Both the position numbers and the translations under genes were made by a program. The notes under the pieces were generated by a model. It had not been told where the DNA came from. It did no database searches and saw only the letters and a list, made by a program, of their open reading frames with translations. This document shows positions 26,476 through 34,981 of a DNA stretch of 64,000 bases, in pieces (positions within the stretch are counted from its first letter, which is position 1; the number at the start of each line of letters is the position of its first letter). Origin of the DNA: Algoriphagus aestuariicola (lineage in GTDB: Bacteria; Bacteroidota; Bacteroidia; Cytophagales; Cyclobacteriaceae). Where the stretch lies: the NCBI RefSeq assembly GCF_017254835.1, contig NZ_JAFKCW010000001.1:1477063-1541062 (forward strand), in the 5' to 3' direction.

Positions 26476-26643
26476 AAACGCGCTTGGTTAATCTATCGAC
26501 TGATTTTTTGCCCAATGAGCCTTTGACTGACGTCCGTTTCAAGAAAGGTCTTTTGGGCCTTGGGCAGCTGAACTGATTGCAATATCTAAGCCGAACGTGA
26601 AAAGCGTCCAATTTGGTTTCTGGTACCCAATGCGCCAAAAAAC

Positions 26644-26672
26644 AAAAAAGTCCCGGATTTCTCCAGGACTTT
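26644..26672 (-). terminator. Rho-independent terminator of the tRNA-Asp unit
   Basis: On the - strand, AAGTCC(T)GG, a short AGAAAT loop and CC(G)GGACTT are followed by TTTTT. It sits 4 nt beyond the 3' end of the second tRNA in transcription order. Confidence 0.75.
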
Positions 26673-26675
26673 AAG

Positions 26676-26749
26676 CGGAATGGACGGGACTCGAACCCGC
26701 GACCTCCTGCGTGACAGGCAGGCATTCTAACCAGCTGAACTACCACTCC
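26676..26749 (-). tRNA. tRNA-Asp(GTC), copy 2
   Basis: 74 nt. Acceptor stem GGAGTGG/CCATTCC with one G-U pair, D arm with AGCTGGTTA, anticodon stem-loop CCTGC-CTGTCAC-GCAGG giving anticodon GTC, variable loop, and T arm GCGGGTTCGAGTCCCGT. The discriminator is G; CCA is not encoded. It is identical to the copy 27 nt upstream in transcription order. Confidence 0.96.
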
Positions 26750-26776
26750 TAATGGTTTAGCTTTACTCAAATTATG

Positions 26777-26850
26777 CGGAATGGACGGGACTCGAACCCG
26801 CGACCTCCTGCGTGACAGGCAGGCATTCTAACCAGCTGAACTACCACTCC
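26777..26850 (-). tRNA. tRNA-Asp(GTC), copy 1
   Basis: Identical 74-nt gene, first in the two-gene unit. A promoter-like sequence lies just upstream (26879-26908) and a terminator after the second copy, so the pair is transcribed on its own, away from the AsmA gene. Confidence 0.96.
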
Positions 26851-26878
26851 GTTTGTTTACTTCTCGTTAGAAGTGGTG

Positions 26879-26908
26879 CAAAGGTAAGATTTTGATCTTT
26901 CTCCGCAA
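26879..26908 (-). promoter_or_regulatory. Promoter of the tRNA-Asp pair
   Basis: On the - strand: TTG (26908-26906), 19-nt spacer and TACCTTTG (26886-26879), an exact TAnnTTTG. The first tRNA begins 28 nt further on, leaving room for a short leader. The interval to accA (26909-27057) holds the divergent accA promoter and nothing else recognised. Confidence 0.65.
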
Positions 26909-27006
26909 CACCTGTTTTTAATAATTTTAAACCTTTGTTCTATCTGTTTCTATTTCAGCCGGATAATTTTTCCGGCCTGACATCGGGTTTCTGCCCGCTG
27001 CTGGGG

Positions 27007-27036
27007 TTTGTCACTAGCGTTTAATCCTTATCTTTG
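27007..27036 (+). promoter_or_regulatory. Promoter of accA
   Basis: TTTG (27007-27010), 18-nt spacer, TATCTTTG (27029-27036): an exact Bacteroidota-type promoter. It is 21 nt upstream of the accA ATG at 27058, so the leader is very short. Confidence 0.7.
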
Positions 27037-27057
27037 TTACTTCCAAAAATCACCGAA

Positions 27058-28005
27058 ATGGTATTAGAATTCGAAAAACCCATTGCTGATTTAGAGCAAA
27101 AACTTCAGGAGATGAAAGACTTGGCCAAAGGCCGAAATATCGATCTAAGCAGCGATATCGAGTCTTTAGAAGAAAAAATCCTTGCGTTGAAAAAAGAGAC
27201 TTTTGAGAATCTGACGCGCTGGCAGCGGGTGCAGCTTTCCCGCCACGCAGACAGACCCTATGCGCTGGACTACATCTACGAAATTACAAACGACTTCATC
27301 GAGATCTTTGGCGACCGCAATGTCGCAGACGACAAAGCTATGGTCGGAGGTCTTGGCGATGTGGATGGCCGCACGGTCATGTTCATCGGCCAGCAAAAAG
27401 GCAGAAATACCAAGCAGCGCCAAATGCGCAACTTCGGCATGGCAAACCCCGAAGGCTACCGAAAAGCGCTTCGACTGATGAAGATGGCCGAGAAGTTTGG
27501 TAAGCCTATTGTCACGTTGATTGACACGCCCGGGGCATTTCCTGGATTGGAAGCGGAGGAAAGAGGCCAAGGCGAAGCGATCGCCAGAAACCTCAAGGAG
27601 ATGTTTATGCTAAAAGTGCCCGTGATCTGCATCATCATTGGCGAGGGTGCTTCCGGTGGTGCGCTGGGTATTGCTATCGGAGATCGGGTTCTGATGCTAG
27701 AAAACTCCTGGTACTCCGTCATTTCCCCGGAAAACTGCTCCACCATTCTCTGGAGATCGTGGGACTACAAAGAGCAGGCCGCCGAATCGCTGAAGCTTAC
27801 AGCCAAGGATATGAAAGGCAACGGTTTGGTGGATGACATCATCCCAGAGCCACTGGGAGGTGCACACAGGGACATCAAGTGGATGGCAAACCAAGTCAAG
27901 CAGGCTATCTTGAGTTCTCTCAAAGAATTGGACAAGATCAAACCGGAAAAACGCATCGAGCAGCGCATAGAGAAATTCTGCTCTATGGGCGTAGTTGTCG
28001 AATAG
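27058..28005 (+). CDS. accA: Acetyl-CoA carboxylase carboxyltransferase subunit alpha
   Basis: 315 aa, normal family length. Carries out the carboxyl transfer from biotin to acetyl-CoA together with AccD, giving malonyl-CoA for fatty-acid synthesis. An N-terminal coiled coil ([17 protein letters not shown]) is followed by the crotonase-like core with [48 protein letters not shown] and [11 protein letters not shown]. The start at 27058 is chosen over an ATG 24 nt upstream, which would overlap the promoter. A strong terminator follows. Confidence 0.97.
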   Translation: MVLEFEKPIADLEQKLQEMKDLAKGRNIDLSSDIESLEEKILALKKETFENLTRWQRVQLSRHADRPYALDYIYEITNDFIEIFGDRNVADDKAMVGGLGDVDGRTVMFIGQQKGRNTKQRQMRNFGMANPEGYRKALRLMKMAEKFGKPIVTLIDTPGAFPGLEAEERGQGEAIARNLKEMFMLKVPVICIIIGEGASGGALGIAIGDRVLMLENSWYSVISPENCSTILWRSWDYKEQAAESLKLTAKDMKGNGLVDDIIPEPLGGAHRDIKWMANQVKQAILSSLKELDKIKPEKRIEQRIEKFCSMGVVVE

Positions 28006-28027
28006 ACTCTTTTCAAATGAAAAATAA

Positions 28028-28071
28028 GACGAAGCAATCTCTGGTGATTTAGAGGTTGCTTCGGTCTTTTT
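28028..28071 (+). terminator. Terminator after accA
   Basis: GAC-GAAGCAA-TCTC pairs with GAGG-TTGCTTC-GGTC around a 10-nt loop and is followed by TTTTT. It separates accA from the MBL operon beginning at 28084. Confidence 0.75.
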
Positions 28072-28083
28072 AACTAATCCCAG

Positions 28084-28923
28084 ATGGAATTATACACGGT
28101 AAATACGGGCTTTTTCAAGTTGGATGGAGGTGCCATGTTTGGGGTAGTGCCCAAGGTGATTTGGTCGCGCAGTCATCCTGCGGACGAAAATAACCTTTGC
28201 AACTGGGCCATGCGCAGCCTGTTGGCGGTAGATGGCAATCGCGTCGTATTGATTGACAATGGCATCGGCGATAAGCAGGATGCTAAATTTTTCTCTTTCT
28301 ACTACCTCCATGGCGATGACTCCCTTCAGGAAAGCCTTCATAGCCTCGGGGTCAATTTCCATCAGGTAACGGATAATTTCCTGACTCATTTGCATTTTGA
28401 CCATTGCGGGGGAGGTATACGATACGGTTCGCATGGGCAATACGAGGCTAGTTTTCCCAGAGCTACCTACTGGTCCAATTCCGATCATTGGCAATGGGCG
28501 ACTGCTCCGAATCCCAGGGAAAAAGCTTCCTTCCTGACCGAAAACATTCTTCCCATGCAGGATCTGGGACAGTTGAAGTTTTTGGACTTGGGTCAAAAAA
28601 GTCTTTTCCCCGGCTTTGACTTCATCACGGTGGATGGACATACCGACAAGCAGATGCTGCCCAAGATCCAGTATAAAGGCAAAACGGTCGTGTTTGTCGC
28701 TGACTTGATTCCTTCTGTCGGGCACATTCCCCTTCCGTATGTGATGGGGTATGACACCCGTCCATTGATTACAATGAGCGAGAAAGAGGCATTTTTGGAG
28801 GAAGCTGCGCGGGAGGGTTATGTGCTTTTTCTGGAGCATGATCCGATCCATGAATGCTGCACCGTCAAGAAGACCGACCGAGGGGTACGTTTGGATCAAA
28901 CCTTCCGACTGGATGAGCTCTAA
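28084..28923 (+). CDS. Metallo-beta-lactamase-fold hydrolase
   Basis: 279 aa, cytoplasmic. The MBL signature THLHFDHCGG (about 100-109) gives HxHxDH; a further ligand is in the DGHTDKQM segment (about 185) and the final His in FLEHDPIHE. The N-terminal part (FKLDGGAMFGVVPKVIWSR) resembles AHL-lactonase/AttM-like and PNGM-type MBL proteins that act on lactones or esters. It is the first gene of an operon with a patatin and an acyltransferase; its 3' end overlaps the patatin start by 11 nt. A lipid-ester or lactone substrate fits the neighbours but is inference. Confidence 0.82.
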   Translation: MELYTVNTGFFKLDGGAMFGVVPKVIWSRSHPADENNLCNWAMRSLLAVDGNRVVLIDNGIGDKQDAKFFSFYYLHGDDSLQESLHSLGVNFHQVTDNFLTHLHFDHCGGGIRYGSHGQYEASFPRATYWSNSDHWQWATAPNPREKASFLTENILPMQDLGQLKFLDLGQKSLFPGFDFITVDGHTDKQMLPKIQYKGKTVVFVADLIPSVGHIPLPYVMGYDTRPLITMSEKEAFLEEAAREGYVLFLEHDPIHECCTVKKTDRGVRLDQTFRLDEL

Positions 28924-29716
28924 GCTTAGGATAGGCATTGCGCTTTCAGGCGGGGGTGTCCGGGGCGTGTCTCACTTGGGTGTTTTGAAAGCACTCAATG
29001 AAGTGGGCATTTACCCGACCAAGGTCTCGGGGACTTCAGCGGGAGCAATTGCGGGAGCGATGTACTGCAATGGCTATAAGCCCGAGGAGGTGGTGAAGAT
29101 CATTGTGGAGACCAATTTTTTCCGCTTTATGCGTCCTGCCGTTTCGCTCAGGGGCATCTTGAGGATGCAGAGCGTGGGAGATCTTTTTCGACTGTACCTT
29201 GCCCACGACGACTTTGCCAAGCTCAAGATTCCGCTCTCGGTAGCTGCCACTAATATTAAAAAGGGCAAGGTGGTCTATTTTGACGAGGGCGAGCTGATTG
29301 CTCCTTTGATGGCTTCCAGCTGTATACCGGGGATGTTTGAACCGATAGTGATTGGAAAAAAATACCTCGTGGACGGTGGCGTGCTCAACAACCTGCCGGT
29401 GGAGCCCTTGGACGGGATCTGTGATTTTGTGATCGGAGTCAATTGCAACCATTTGCCAGAGGAAAGCAACATCAAGAACATGAAAAGCCTGATCGAGCGG
29501 GCAGTAATCATGTCGATGAACTACAACGTGCATAGCAGGAAATCAAAATGCGACTACTTCCTTGAAGCGCCTGGTTTGGGGAAATATGGAGTTTTTGACA
29601 TAAAAAGGGCACCTGATCTCTTTCGAGCAGGATACGAGCATACCCTGAGCGTAATTGAACAAAACCCGAGTATCTTAGAATTGGCAAACCCAAGCTCAAA
29701 ACATTTAAGAATATGA
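28913..29716 (+). CDS. Patatin-like phospholipase
   Basis: 267 aa. The start at 28913 (MSSKLRIGIALSGGG) is chosen because the catalytic domain begins at once; it overlaps the MBL gene by 11 nt. Catalytic elements: GGGVRG oxyanion loop (about 12-17), GTSAG nucleophile elbow (about 42-46) and DGG (the Asp of the Ser-Asp dyad) in LVDGGVLNN. Related RssA/YlbK proteins hydrolyse phospholipid acyl chains in the cytoplasm. No signal peptide. The stop codon overlaps the acyltransferase start (ATGA), which suggests coupled deacylation and reacylation of lipids. Confidence 0.88.
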   Translation: MSSKLRIGIALSGGGVRGVSHLGVLKALNEVGIYPTKVSGTSAGAIAGAMYCNGYKPEEVVKIIVETNFFRFMRPAVSLRGILRMQSVGDLFRLYLAHDDFAKLKIPLSVAATNIKKGKVVYFDEGELIAPLMASSCIPGMFEPIVIGKKYLVDGGVLNNLPVEPLDGICDFVIGVNCNHLPEESNIKNMKSLIERAVIMSMNYNVHSRKSKCDYFLEAPGLGKYGVFDIKRAPDLFRAGYEHTLSVIEQNPSILELANPSSKHLRI

Positions 29717-30273
29717 TGAAGCTAATTTCCAGATTTGTGTTTTGGATTTCAGACTGGACCCTCAATGACCAATGGCCCAAAGGCCTCAAAAAGGCGGTTC
29801 TGATCGCCATTCCGCACACCTCCAATTGGGATATCCTATACGCTCGGGCAGCGTTTTTTTTGATGGATATTCCGGTGCGGTTTACGATCAAAAAGGAAGT
29901 CATGGTTGGTCCTTTGGGTTGGCTTTTGAGTGGGCTGGGCGCGATTGCCATCGATCGCAAGCGGATACCGGGAGGAAGAAAACAAACCTACACCGAGGCA
30001 ATGGTGAGGATGCTCAATGAGCGAGACGAACTAGTCATTATGGTCACTCCAGAGGGTACTCGGAGTGCTGTAAAAAAATGGAAATCAGGATTTTATCATA
30101 TCGCGCTGGAAGCTAACGTTCCGATTGTCGTTGGCTATCTAGACTATAAGAAAAAAGAAGCGGGTATTGGTCCCTGCATCTACCCAGACGGCAATATGGA
30201 CGCCCAAATCGAAGAGATGAAAGTCTTTGGCCGGACTGTGACCGGCAGGCATCCTGAAAAGGGTATTGTGTGA
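29713..30273 (+). CDS. PlsC-like lysophospholipid acyltransferase
   Basis: 186 aa. The acyltransferase motif I appears as PHTSNWD (H-x4-D variant) at about 31-37, motif III as TPEGTRS at about 112-118, and a hydrophobic N-terminal stretch suits membrane association. This short type is common in Bacteroidota and is annotated as a 1-acyl-glycerol-3-phosphate acyltransferase family member. With the patatin upstream (ATGA overlap) it probably re-acylates lysophospholipid. The 110 nt that follow contain only a weak inverted repeat. Confidence 0.82.
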   Translation: MMKLISRFVFWISDWTLNDQWPKGLKKAVLIAIPHTSNWDILYARAAFFLMDIPVRFTIKKEVMVGPLGWLLSGLGAIAIDRKRIPGGRKQTYTEAMVRMLNERDELVIMVTPEGTRSAVKKWKSGFYHIALEANVPIVVGYLDYKKKEAGIGPCIYPDGNMDAQIEEMKVFGRTVTGRHPEKGIV

Positions 30274-30335
30274 ATTGGGAAATGAAACCAGACGTTTCGG
30301 AATTGAGGGCGAGAGTCAAGCTTCTGAAACAAGAA

Positions 30336-30369
30336 GGGAAATGGGAGCATTTACTTGTCCCCGTTTCCC
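30336..30369. repeat. Imperfect hairpin between acyltransferase and msrB
   Basis: GGGAAATGGG (30336-30345) and CCCGTTTCCC (30360-30369) pair with a single T-G exception around a 14-nt loop in the convergent gap. There is no T tract; it may act as a weak terminator. Confidence 0.3.
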
Positions 30370-30383
30370 GAATTTGCATTTAC

Positions 30384-30800
30384 CTATTCTTTTTTGAAAT
30401 CCATGCTTAGCGAATTGATGCAGTAGCGGATGCCGCCTTGGTCTTTTGGACCGTCAGGGAAGCGATGGCCTAAGTGTCCGCCACACTTGCCGCAGAGGAT
30501 TTCCTCCCGCACCATAAAGTGGCTATAGTCCATCTTCACGTCGATTGCCTCAGGGCTGACGGGCTCGGTGAAGCTTGGCCATCCGCAACCGCTATCGTAC
30601 TTTTTGGATGAGTGGAAAATCTCGTTTCCGCAAGCTTTGCATTCATATATTCCCGTCGCTTTGTTGAGATAATATTGACCTGTGAAGGGACGCTCGGTTC
30701 CTTTTTCGCGGAGCACATGAAAGGATTGGGGATCAAGCTGCTCCTTCCATTCGGCTTCCGATTTGGAGACTTGGTAGTTTTTTGGCTCTTGTTTTTTCAT
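30384..30800 (-). CDS. msrB: Peptide-methionine (R)-S-oxide reductase MsrB
   Basis: 138 aa, typical single-domain MsrB. Reduces the R epimer of methionine sulfoxide with thioredoxin. Structural zinc Cys pairs are CKACG and CGKCGG, the SGCGWPSF segment is present, and the catalytic Cys lies in RYCINSLSMDF near the C-terminus. No signal peptide, so cytoplasmic. It is 56 nt downstream of the class III aminotransferase on the same strand. Confidence 0.95.
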   Translation of the reverse strand: MKKQEPKNYQVSKSEAEWKEQLDPQSFHVLREKGTERPFTGQYYLNKATGIYECKACGNEIFHSSKKYDSGCGWPSFTEPVSPEAIDVKMDYSHFMVREEILCGKCGGHLGHRFPDGPKDQGGIRYCINSLSMDFKKE

Positions 30801-30856
30801 GCTTACTAAACCGTTTTGATGGAACTATAGTTTGGTATCCGTAGGATTACAGTGGG

Positions 30857-32038
30857 CTAGGCTTCTTCAATTGCCTGTAGGATAATGCTACACGCTTCCT
30901 GTATTTGGGCCTCAGAGATGATCAATGGCGGTGCGATCCGCATGGAATCATCGCAAAACAAGAACCAGTCCGTGATGACTCCTAACTTGATAGCCCGGTC
31001 AATGATGGGCTTTAGTACGTCGAAAGACTCAAATTCCACCGCCATCATCAGGCCTTTGTTTCGAATGCCTTTGATCTTGGGATTGACCAACAAGCTTTTG
31101 AAAAGCTCCGCTTTTGACTCTACCTGTTGGATAAGTTTTTCCTCTTGCAAAATTTGAACAGTAGCCAAAGAAGCTGCTGCACTCACCGGATGCCCTCCAA
31201 ATGTCGTGATATGGCCGAGAAGGGGATTGTTTTTGAAAACGCCCATGACTTCCTTGTTAGCGATAAAAGCTCCTATAGGCATTCCTCCTCCCATTCCCTT
31301 GGCGCAAACAACCACATCGGGCACGATGTCAAAATGCTCAAACGCCCAAAACCTGCCCGTTCGGCCAAAGCCCGCCTGAATCTCATCCAGGATAAGCAAA
31401 GTCCCCGTTTCGTCGCAGTTTTTTCGCAAGGCTTTAAAATAGTCCCGGTCTGCGACACGGATCCCGGCCTCGCCTTGGATGGTTTCCATGATGACTGCGG
31501 CGGTTTGTTCCGTGATTTTCTCCAAATCGTTTGGATTGCCGTAGTGGATATGGCTGATTCCCGGTAGCAGAGGACGATAGGCACGCTTGAAAATCTCGTT
31601 GCCTCCCACGCTCAGCGATCCATGGCTACTTCCATGATAGGCATTGACGCAGGAAATGATTTCCCTGCGTCCGGTGAATCGCTTGGCTAGCTTGAGGGCA
31701 CCCTCCACCGCTTCAGAACCGCTGTTGACTAGGTATACATTGTCGAGCTGGGGTGGAAGCGTGTCGCAAAGCGCCCTAGCAAGATGTGTCTGCGGTGTCT
31801 GCACATATTCCCCATACACCATCAGGTGCAGGTATTTGTCCAATTGGGATTGGATAGCATCTATGACTTTCGGATGCCGATGGCCCACATTGCTCACCCC
31901 AATTCCCGAGATCAAGTCAATGTATTTCTCTCCATTAGGCCCATGAAGATGGATTCCTTCGGCTTTTTCCACCTCGATCAGCAGCGGAAAATCCGTTGTT
32001 TGCGCAAGGTTGGACAGGAAGATCTGGCGATTGTTCAT
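30857..32038 (-). CDS. Class III PLP aminotransferase (ornithine/acetylornithine-type)
   Basis: 393 aa. Class III landmarks: NSGSEAVEGALKLAKRFTGR, AYHGSSHGS, LILDEIQAGFGRTGRFWA and the PLP lysine in VVCAKGMGGGMPIG. The enzyme moves an omega-amino group (ornithine, acetylornithine, 4-aminobutyrate or lysine) to 2-oxoglutarate. The exact substrate is not decided by sequence alone, and no arginine genes are nearby to support argD. It begins 16 nt after the RlmI-like methyltransferase gene on the same strand, so they are probably co-transcribed. Confidence 0.85.
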   Translation of the reverse strand: MNNRQIFLSNLAQTTDFPLLIEVEKAEGIHLHGPNGEKYIDLISGIGVSNVGHRHPKVIDAIQSQLDKYLHLMVYGEYVQTPQTHLARALCDTLPPQLDNVYLVNSGSEAVEGALKLAKRFTGRREIISCVNAYHGSSHGSLSVGGNEIFKRAYRPLLPGISHIHYGNPNDLEKITEQTAAVIMETIQGEAGIRVADRDYFKALRKNCDETGTLLILDEIQAGFGRTGRFWAFEHFDIVPDVVVCAKGMGGGMPIGAFIANKEVMGVFKNNPLLGHITTFGGHPVSAAASLATVQILQEEKLIQQVESKAELFKSLLVNPKIKGIRNKGLMMAVEFESFDVLKPIIDRAIKLGVITDWFLFCDDSMRIAPPLIISEAQIQEACSIILQAIEEA

Positions 32039-32054
32039 GATTGTTTAATCAAGG

Positions 32055-32951
32055 TCAAAAACTCGAGAACCGGAAGAAAATGCCCAAGGGAAGCTTTTTT
32101 CCCTGCTTTTCCTCGAGGTAAAGTTCCCCTTGTTCGGCGTTTTCCACCCTACGAAAGTTGGAACGGATAAGGTTGGCGGCGATCAGGGAAGAAAAGCTCA
32201 GTGAATACATATTGAGAAGTAGAAAATGATCTTTGGGATCTAGGATTTCCGCGCAGGTTTTGAGCATTTCATTGATCTGCTCCTCTAGAATCCACTTTTC
32301 ACCCTCAGGGCCACGGCCGTAAGCGGGAGGGTCGAGGATGATGCCCTGGTAGACATTTCCTCGGCGTGCCTCTCTTTTGATGAATTTCATCGCATCGTCC
32401 ACGATCCATCGTATGCCGTCCAGATTGGACGACTCCATGTTATGTTTGGACCAGGAAACAACTTGTTTCACTGAGTCGAGATGGGTGACTTCCGCTCCTG
32501 CGGCGCGACAGGCTACCGAAGCGGCCCCGGTGTAGGCAAACAGGTTTAGCACCTTTGGTTTCTGGCCGGGAAAAGCCTTGATTTTTCGATATAGATAATC
32601 CCAATTGACCGCCTGCTCTGGAAACAAGCCAATATGTTTAAAGGAAGTCTGGGCGAGATTCAATGTCAGCTTCAGCCCGTCGGCATTTTGATAGCCAATG
32701 GACCAGTTGTGAGGCATAGCTTTGAGCTGTTGCCATTGTCCTTTTTCCGGGTTGTTTTTTTCCTTGGCAAAATGCGCGTGCGCGAGTTTTCTCCATTCTG
32801 AGTCCGCGAGGCTCTTGTCCCAGATAGCCTGTGGCTCTGGGCGGCTGAGGATGAATTTTCCGAAGCGCTCAAGTTTTTCGAAGCCGCCAGTGTCGATCAG
32901 TTCATAGTCGCTCCAAGGGCCGGGGCAGAGGGAGAGGATAGTTTCTTTCAT
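32055..32951 (-). CDS. SAM-dependent RNA methyltransferase, RlmI/RlmK-like
   Basis: 298 aa. The C-terminal Rossmann domain shows KVLNLFAYTGAASVACRAAG (SAM loop), THLDSVKQVVSWSKHN, and the catalytic-region motif ILDPPAYGRGP; the DPPAYG type is typical of the RlmI/RlmK family that makes m5C or m7G in 23S rRNA. The N-terminal part (about 1-110) contains the YELIDTGGFEKLERFG start seen in Bacteroidota members rather than a PUA domain. It likely methylates large-subunit rRNA; the exact base is not determined. Confidence 0.82.
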   Translation of the reverse strand: MKETILSLCPGPWSDYELIDTGGFEKLERFGKFILSRPEPQAIWDKSLADSEWRKLAHAHFAKEKNNPEKGQWQQLKAMPHNWSIGYQNADGLKLTLNLAQTSFKHIGLFPEQAVNWDYLYRKIKAFPGQKPKVLNLFAYTGAASVACRAAGAEVTHLDSVKQVVSWSKHNMESSNLDGIRWIVDDAMKFIKREARRGNVYQGIILDPPAYGRGPEGEKWILEEQINEMLKTCAEILDPKDHFLLLNMYSLSFSSLIAANLIRSNFRRVENAEQGELYLEEKQGKKLPLGIFFRFSSF

Positions 32952-33195
32952 TGCGGCAAAAATAGATATAATCGGCGAGCAAGCTACCCTACGACTAGTT
33001 AAAGGCGGTATTGGCCGTTATTCTCAGCTTTGTAGGTAAGCCAAAAATCTACGTTGTTGGTTTTCAGGAAACTAATTCCCATATCCTACCCAGACGGTAG
33101 GCAAAGGCTTATTTTTTGTACTTTTGAAGCAAGCCGTTGTGAAAATTTCCGTTTTTCCTTCGATTTTAAATTGTGCTCCACGATTTTTTGACCCT

Positions 33196-34017
33196 ATGTC
33201 AAAGAAATTTATCGATATCGAAAAAGCCATCCATTCCAAGAATCCCAAAATCCTCAAATGGATGCCAGGATTTTTGCTGGGTTACATCAAGCGCGTGACC
33301 CATGAGGAGTGGCTTAATTCGGTTTTGAACAAGCATCTGGACAAAAAAGGACTGGATTTCGCCGAAGCCTTGATCGCCGAGTTCGGAATGGACGTAAAGC
33401 TAATCGGGGCGGAAAACATCCCCGCATCGGGTGGTATAATCTTGGCTTCAAACCATCCCTTGGGCGGAATGGACGGAATAGCATTCATGCATGCGGTGGG
33501 CAAGATCAGGCCGGACGTCCGTTTCCTGGTCAACGACCTCCTGATGAGCTTTGACAATTTTGAGCCGATCTTCGTACCGGTCAACAAGCATGGGGCAAAT
33601 TCCAAGACCGCCAACCTGAGGATCGAGGAAGCCTATGCCAACGGACACGCGGTGTTGATTTTTCCGGCCGGACTCGTGTCCAGAAAGCAGGAGGGGGTGA
33701 TCAGGGATTTGCAATGGAGGAAGAGCTTTATCTCGAAAGCGAAAAAATACAGGCTGGATGTTTTGCCCTGCCATATAGAAGGGAGGAATTCTGGGTTTTT
33801 TTACAATCTTGCCAACTTGCGAAAGAAGATTGGCATCAAAGCCAATATCGAAATGTTTTGGCTAGTCGACGAAATGTACAAGCAGAGAGGAAAAAAAGTC
33901 GAAATTCGGGTGGGAAAACCTCTGTCGCCCGATACGTTTACCTCGGAAAAGACAGAGATGCAATGGGCCGAATATATAAAGGGCTTGGTATATAAACTGG
34001 GAGAAGGACATGTATAG
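33196..34017 (+). CDS. Lysophospholipid-type O-acyltransferase, GlsA/OlsA-like
   Basis: 273 aa. The start at 33196 (MSKKFIDIEKAIHS) is taken because the 24 codons upstream in frame do not look conserved and contain a promoter-like TACTTTTG (33119-33126). The PlsC domain has SNHPLGGMD (H-x4-D) and FPAGLVSRK in place of the usual FPEGTRS, a change typical of the GlsA/OlsA group that O-acylates N-acyl-amino-acid lipids. It overlaps by 8 nt the OlsB/GlsB-like N-acyltransferase gene. Together they should make glycine, ornithine or serine-containing aminolipids of the outer membrane. Confidence 0.78.
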   Translation: MSKKFIDIEKAIHSKNPKILKWMPGFLLGYIKRVTHEEWLNSVLNKHLDKKGLDFAEALIAEFGMDVKLIGAENIPASGGIILASNHPLGGMDGIAFMHAVGKIRPDVRFLVNDLLMSFDNFEPIFVPVNKHGANSKTANLRIEEAYANGHAVLIFPAGLVSRKQEGVIRDLQWRKSFISKAKKYRLDVLPCHIEGRNSGFFYNLANLRKKIGIKANIEMFWLVDEMYKQRGKKVEIRVGKPLSPDTFTSEKTEMQWAEYIKGLVYKLGEGHV

Positions 34018-34981
34018 TGAAATGCCGATTATATCAGCAGTAGATCGCAGTCTATTGAAAAGAGAACTGACTCCTGAGCGTTTTCTCCGGTATACCAACA
34101 ATGGAGACAACTTGGTATACCTGGTAAACCATCATAATGCGCCTAATGTCGTGCAGGAAATCGGCCGATTGCGGGAATTGACCTTCCGTGCAGCTGGCGG
34201 CGGCACGGGAATGGAGCTGGATCTGGACGAAAATGACACCTGCGAAAAGTGCTACGATCAATTGATCACTTGGAACCCTGAAGACGAGGAGATCGTGGCT
34301 GGATATCGGGTGATCATGTGCAAAAACGCCATCAATCCCGACGGATCTCTTCATCTTTCCACTACCCATCTCTTCGACTTTTCGGAGACATTCGTTCGAG
34401 ATTACATACCTTACACCTTGGAACTGGGCAGGTCATTCGTACAGCCCAAGTACCAACCTAGCCTCGACAACCGGAAAGGACTCTTCAGCCTGGATAATCT
34501 TTGGGACGGACTGGGGGCAGTCGTGCTGCTCAATCCAGACGTTAAGTATCTTTTTGGAAAGGTGACGATGTATCCCCACTACAATCGGGAAGGAAGGGAT
34601 TTATTGCTCTACTTCATGAATCATTACTTTCCTGATCATGAGGGTCTCGTGAAGCCAAAGGAAAATATAAGGTTGACGTATGAAACCGATATCTTTTCCC
34701 GACCAAATCCATTTGAAAACCTAGACTACAAAGAGGGCTATAAATTCCTTAATAGCAGGATCAGATCTCTTGGTGAGAATATTCCCCCGCTGATCAATAC
34801 CTATATGAACCTGTCTCCAACGATGAGAACCTTCGGCACCGCGCTCAACGACGAGTTTGGCGATGTGGAAGAAACCGGAATCATGATCACGCTGGCGGAC
34901 ATTTACGAAAGCAAGAAACACCGACATATGGATACATTTGTCCGAGATAGGACGTTCGGGAAAAGAAACCATCAAGGATGA
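34010..34981 (+). CDS. GNAT-family N-acyltransferase, GlsB/OlsB-like
   Basis: 323 aa. The opening half resembles the hemolysin-like GNAT proteins that attach a 3-hydroxyacyl chain to an amino acid (OlsB for ornithine, GlsB for glycine in Bacteroides): REIGRLRELTFRAAGGGTG-like sequence, acidic ELDLDENDTC, VAGYRVIMC as the core GNAT beta strands, and LELGRSFVQPKYQ. It catalyses the first step of aminolipid synthesis, with the overlapping upstream gene supplying the second acyl chain. The ATG at 34010 overlaps the previous stop; an in-frame ATG at 34022 is an alternative. The following CoA-binding gene overlaps by ATGA. Confidence 0.8.
   Translation: MYSEMPIISAVDRSLLKRELTPERFLRYTNNGDNLVYLVNHHNAPNVVQEIGRLRELTFRAAGGGTGMELDLDENDTCEKCYDQLITWNPEDEEIVAGYRVIMCKNAINPDGSLHLSTTHLFDFSETFVRDYIPYTLELGRSFVQPKYQPSLDNRKGLFSLDNLWDGLGAVVLLNPDVKYLFGKVTMYPHYNREGRDLLLYFMNHYFPDHEGLVKPKENIRLTYETDIFSRPNPFENLDYKEGYKFLNSRIRSLGENIPPLINTYMNLSPTMRTFGTALNDEFGDVEETGIMITLADIYESKKHRHMDTFVRDRTFGKRNHQG

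Noticed and set aside
26372-26770. 132-codon open frame on the - strand with VQLVRMPACHAGGRGFESRP
   Set aside because: This is the translation of the tRNA-Asp gene plus flanking DNA, a well-known false gene.
28090-28938. 282-codon open frame antisense to the MBL hydrolase
   Set aside because: Overlaps the gene with the HxHxDH motif almost completely; no independent support.
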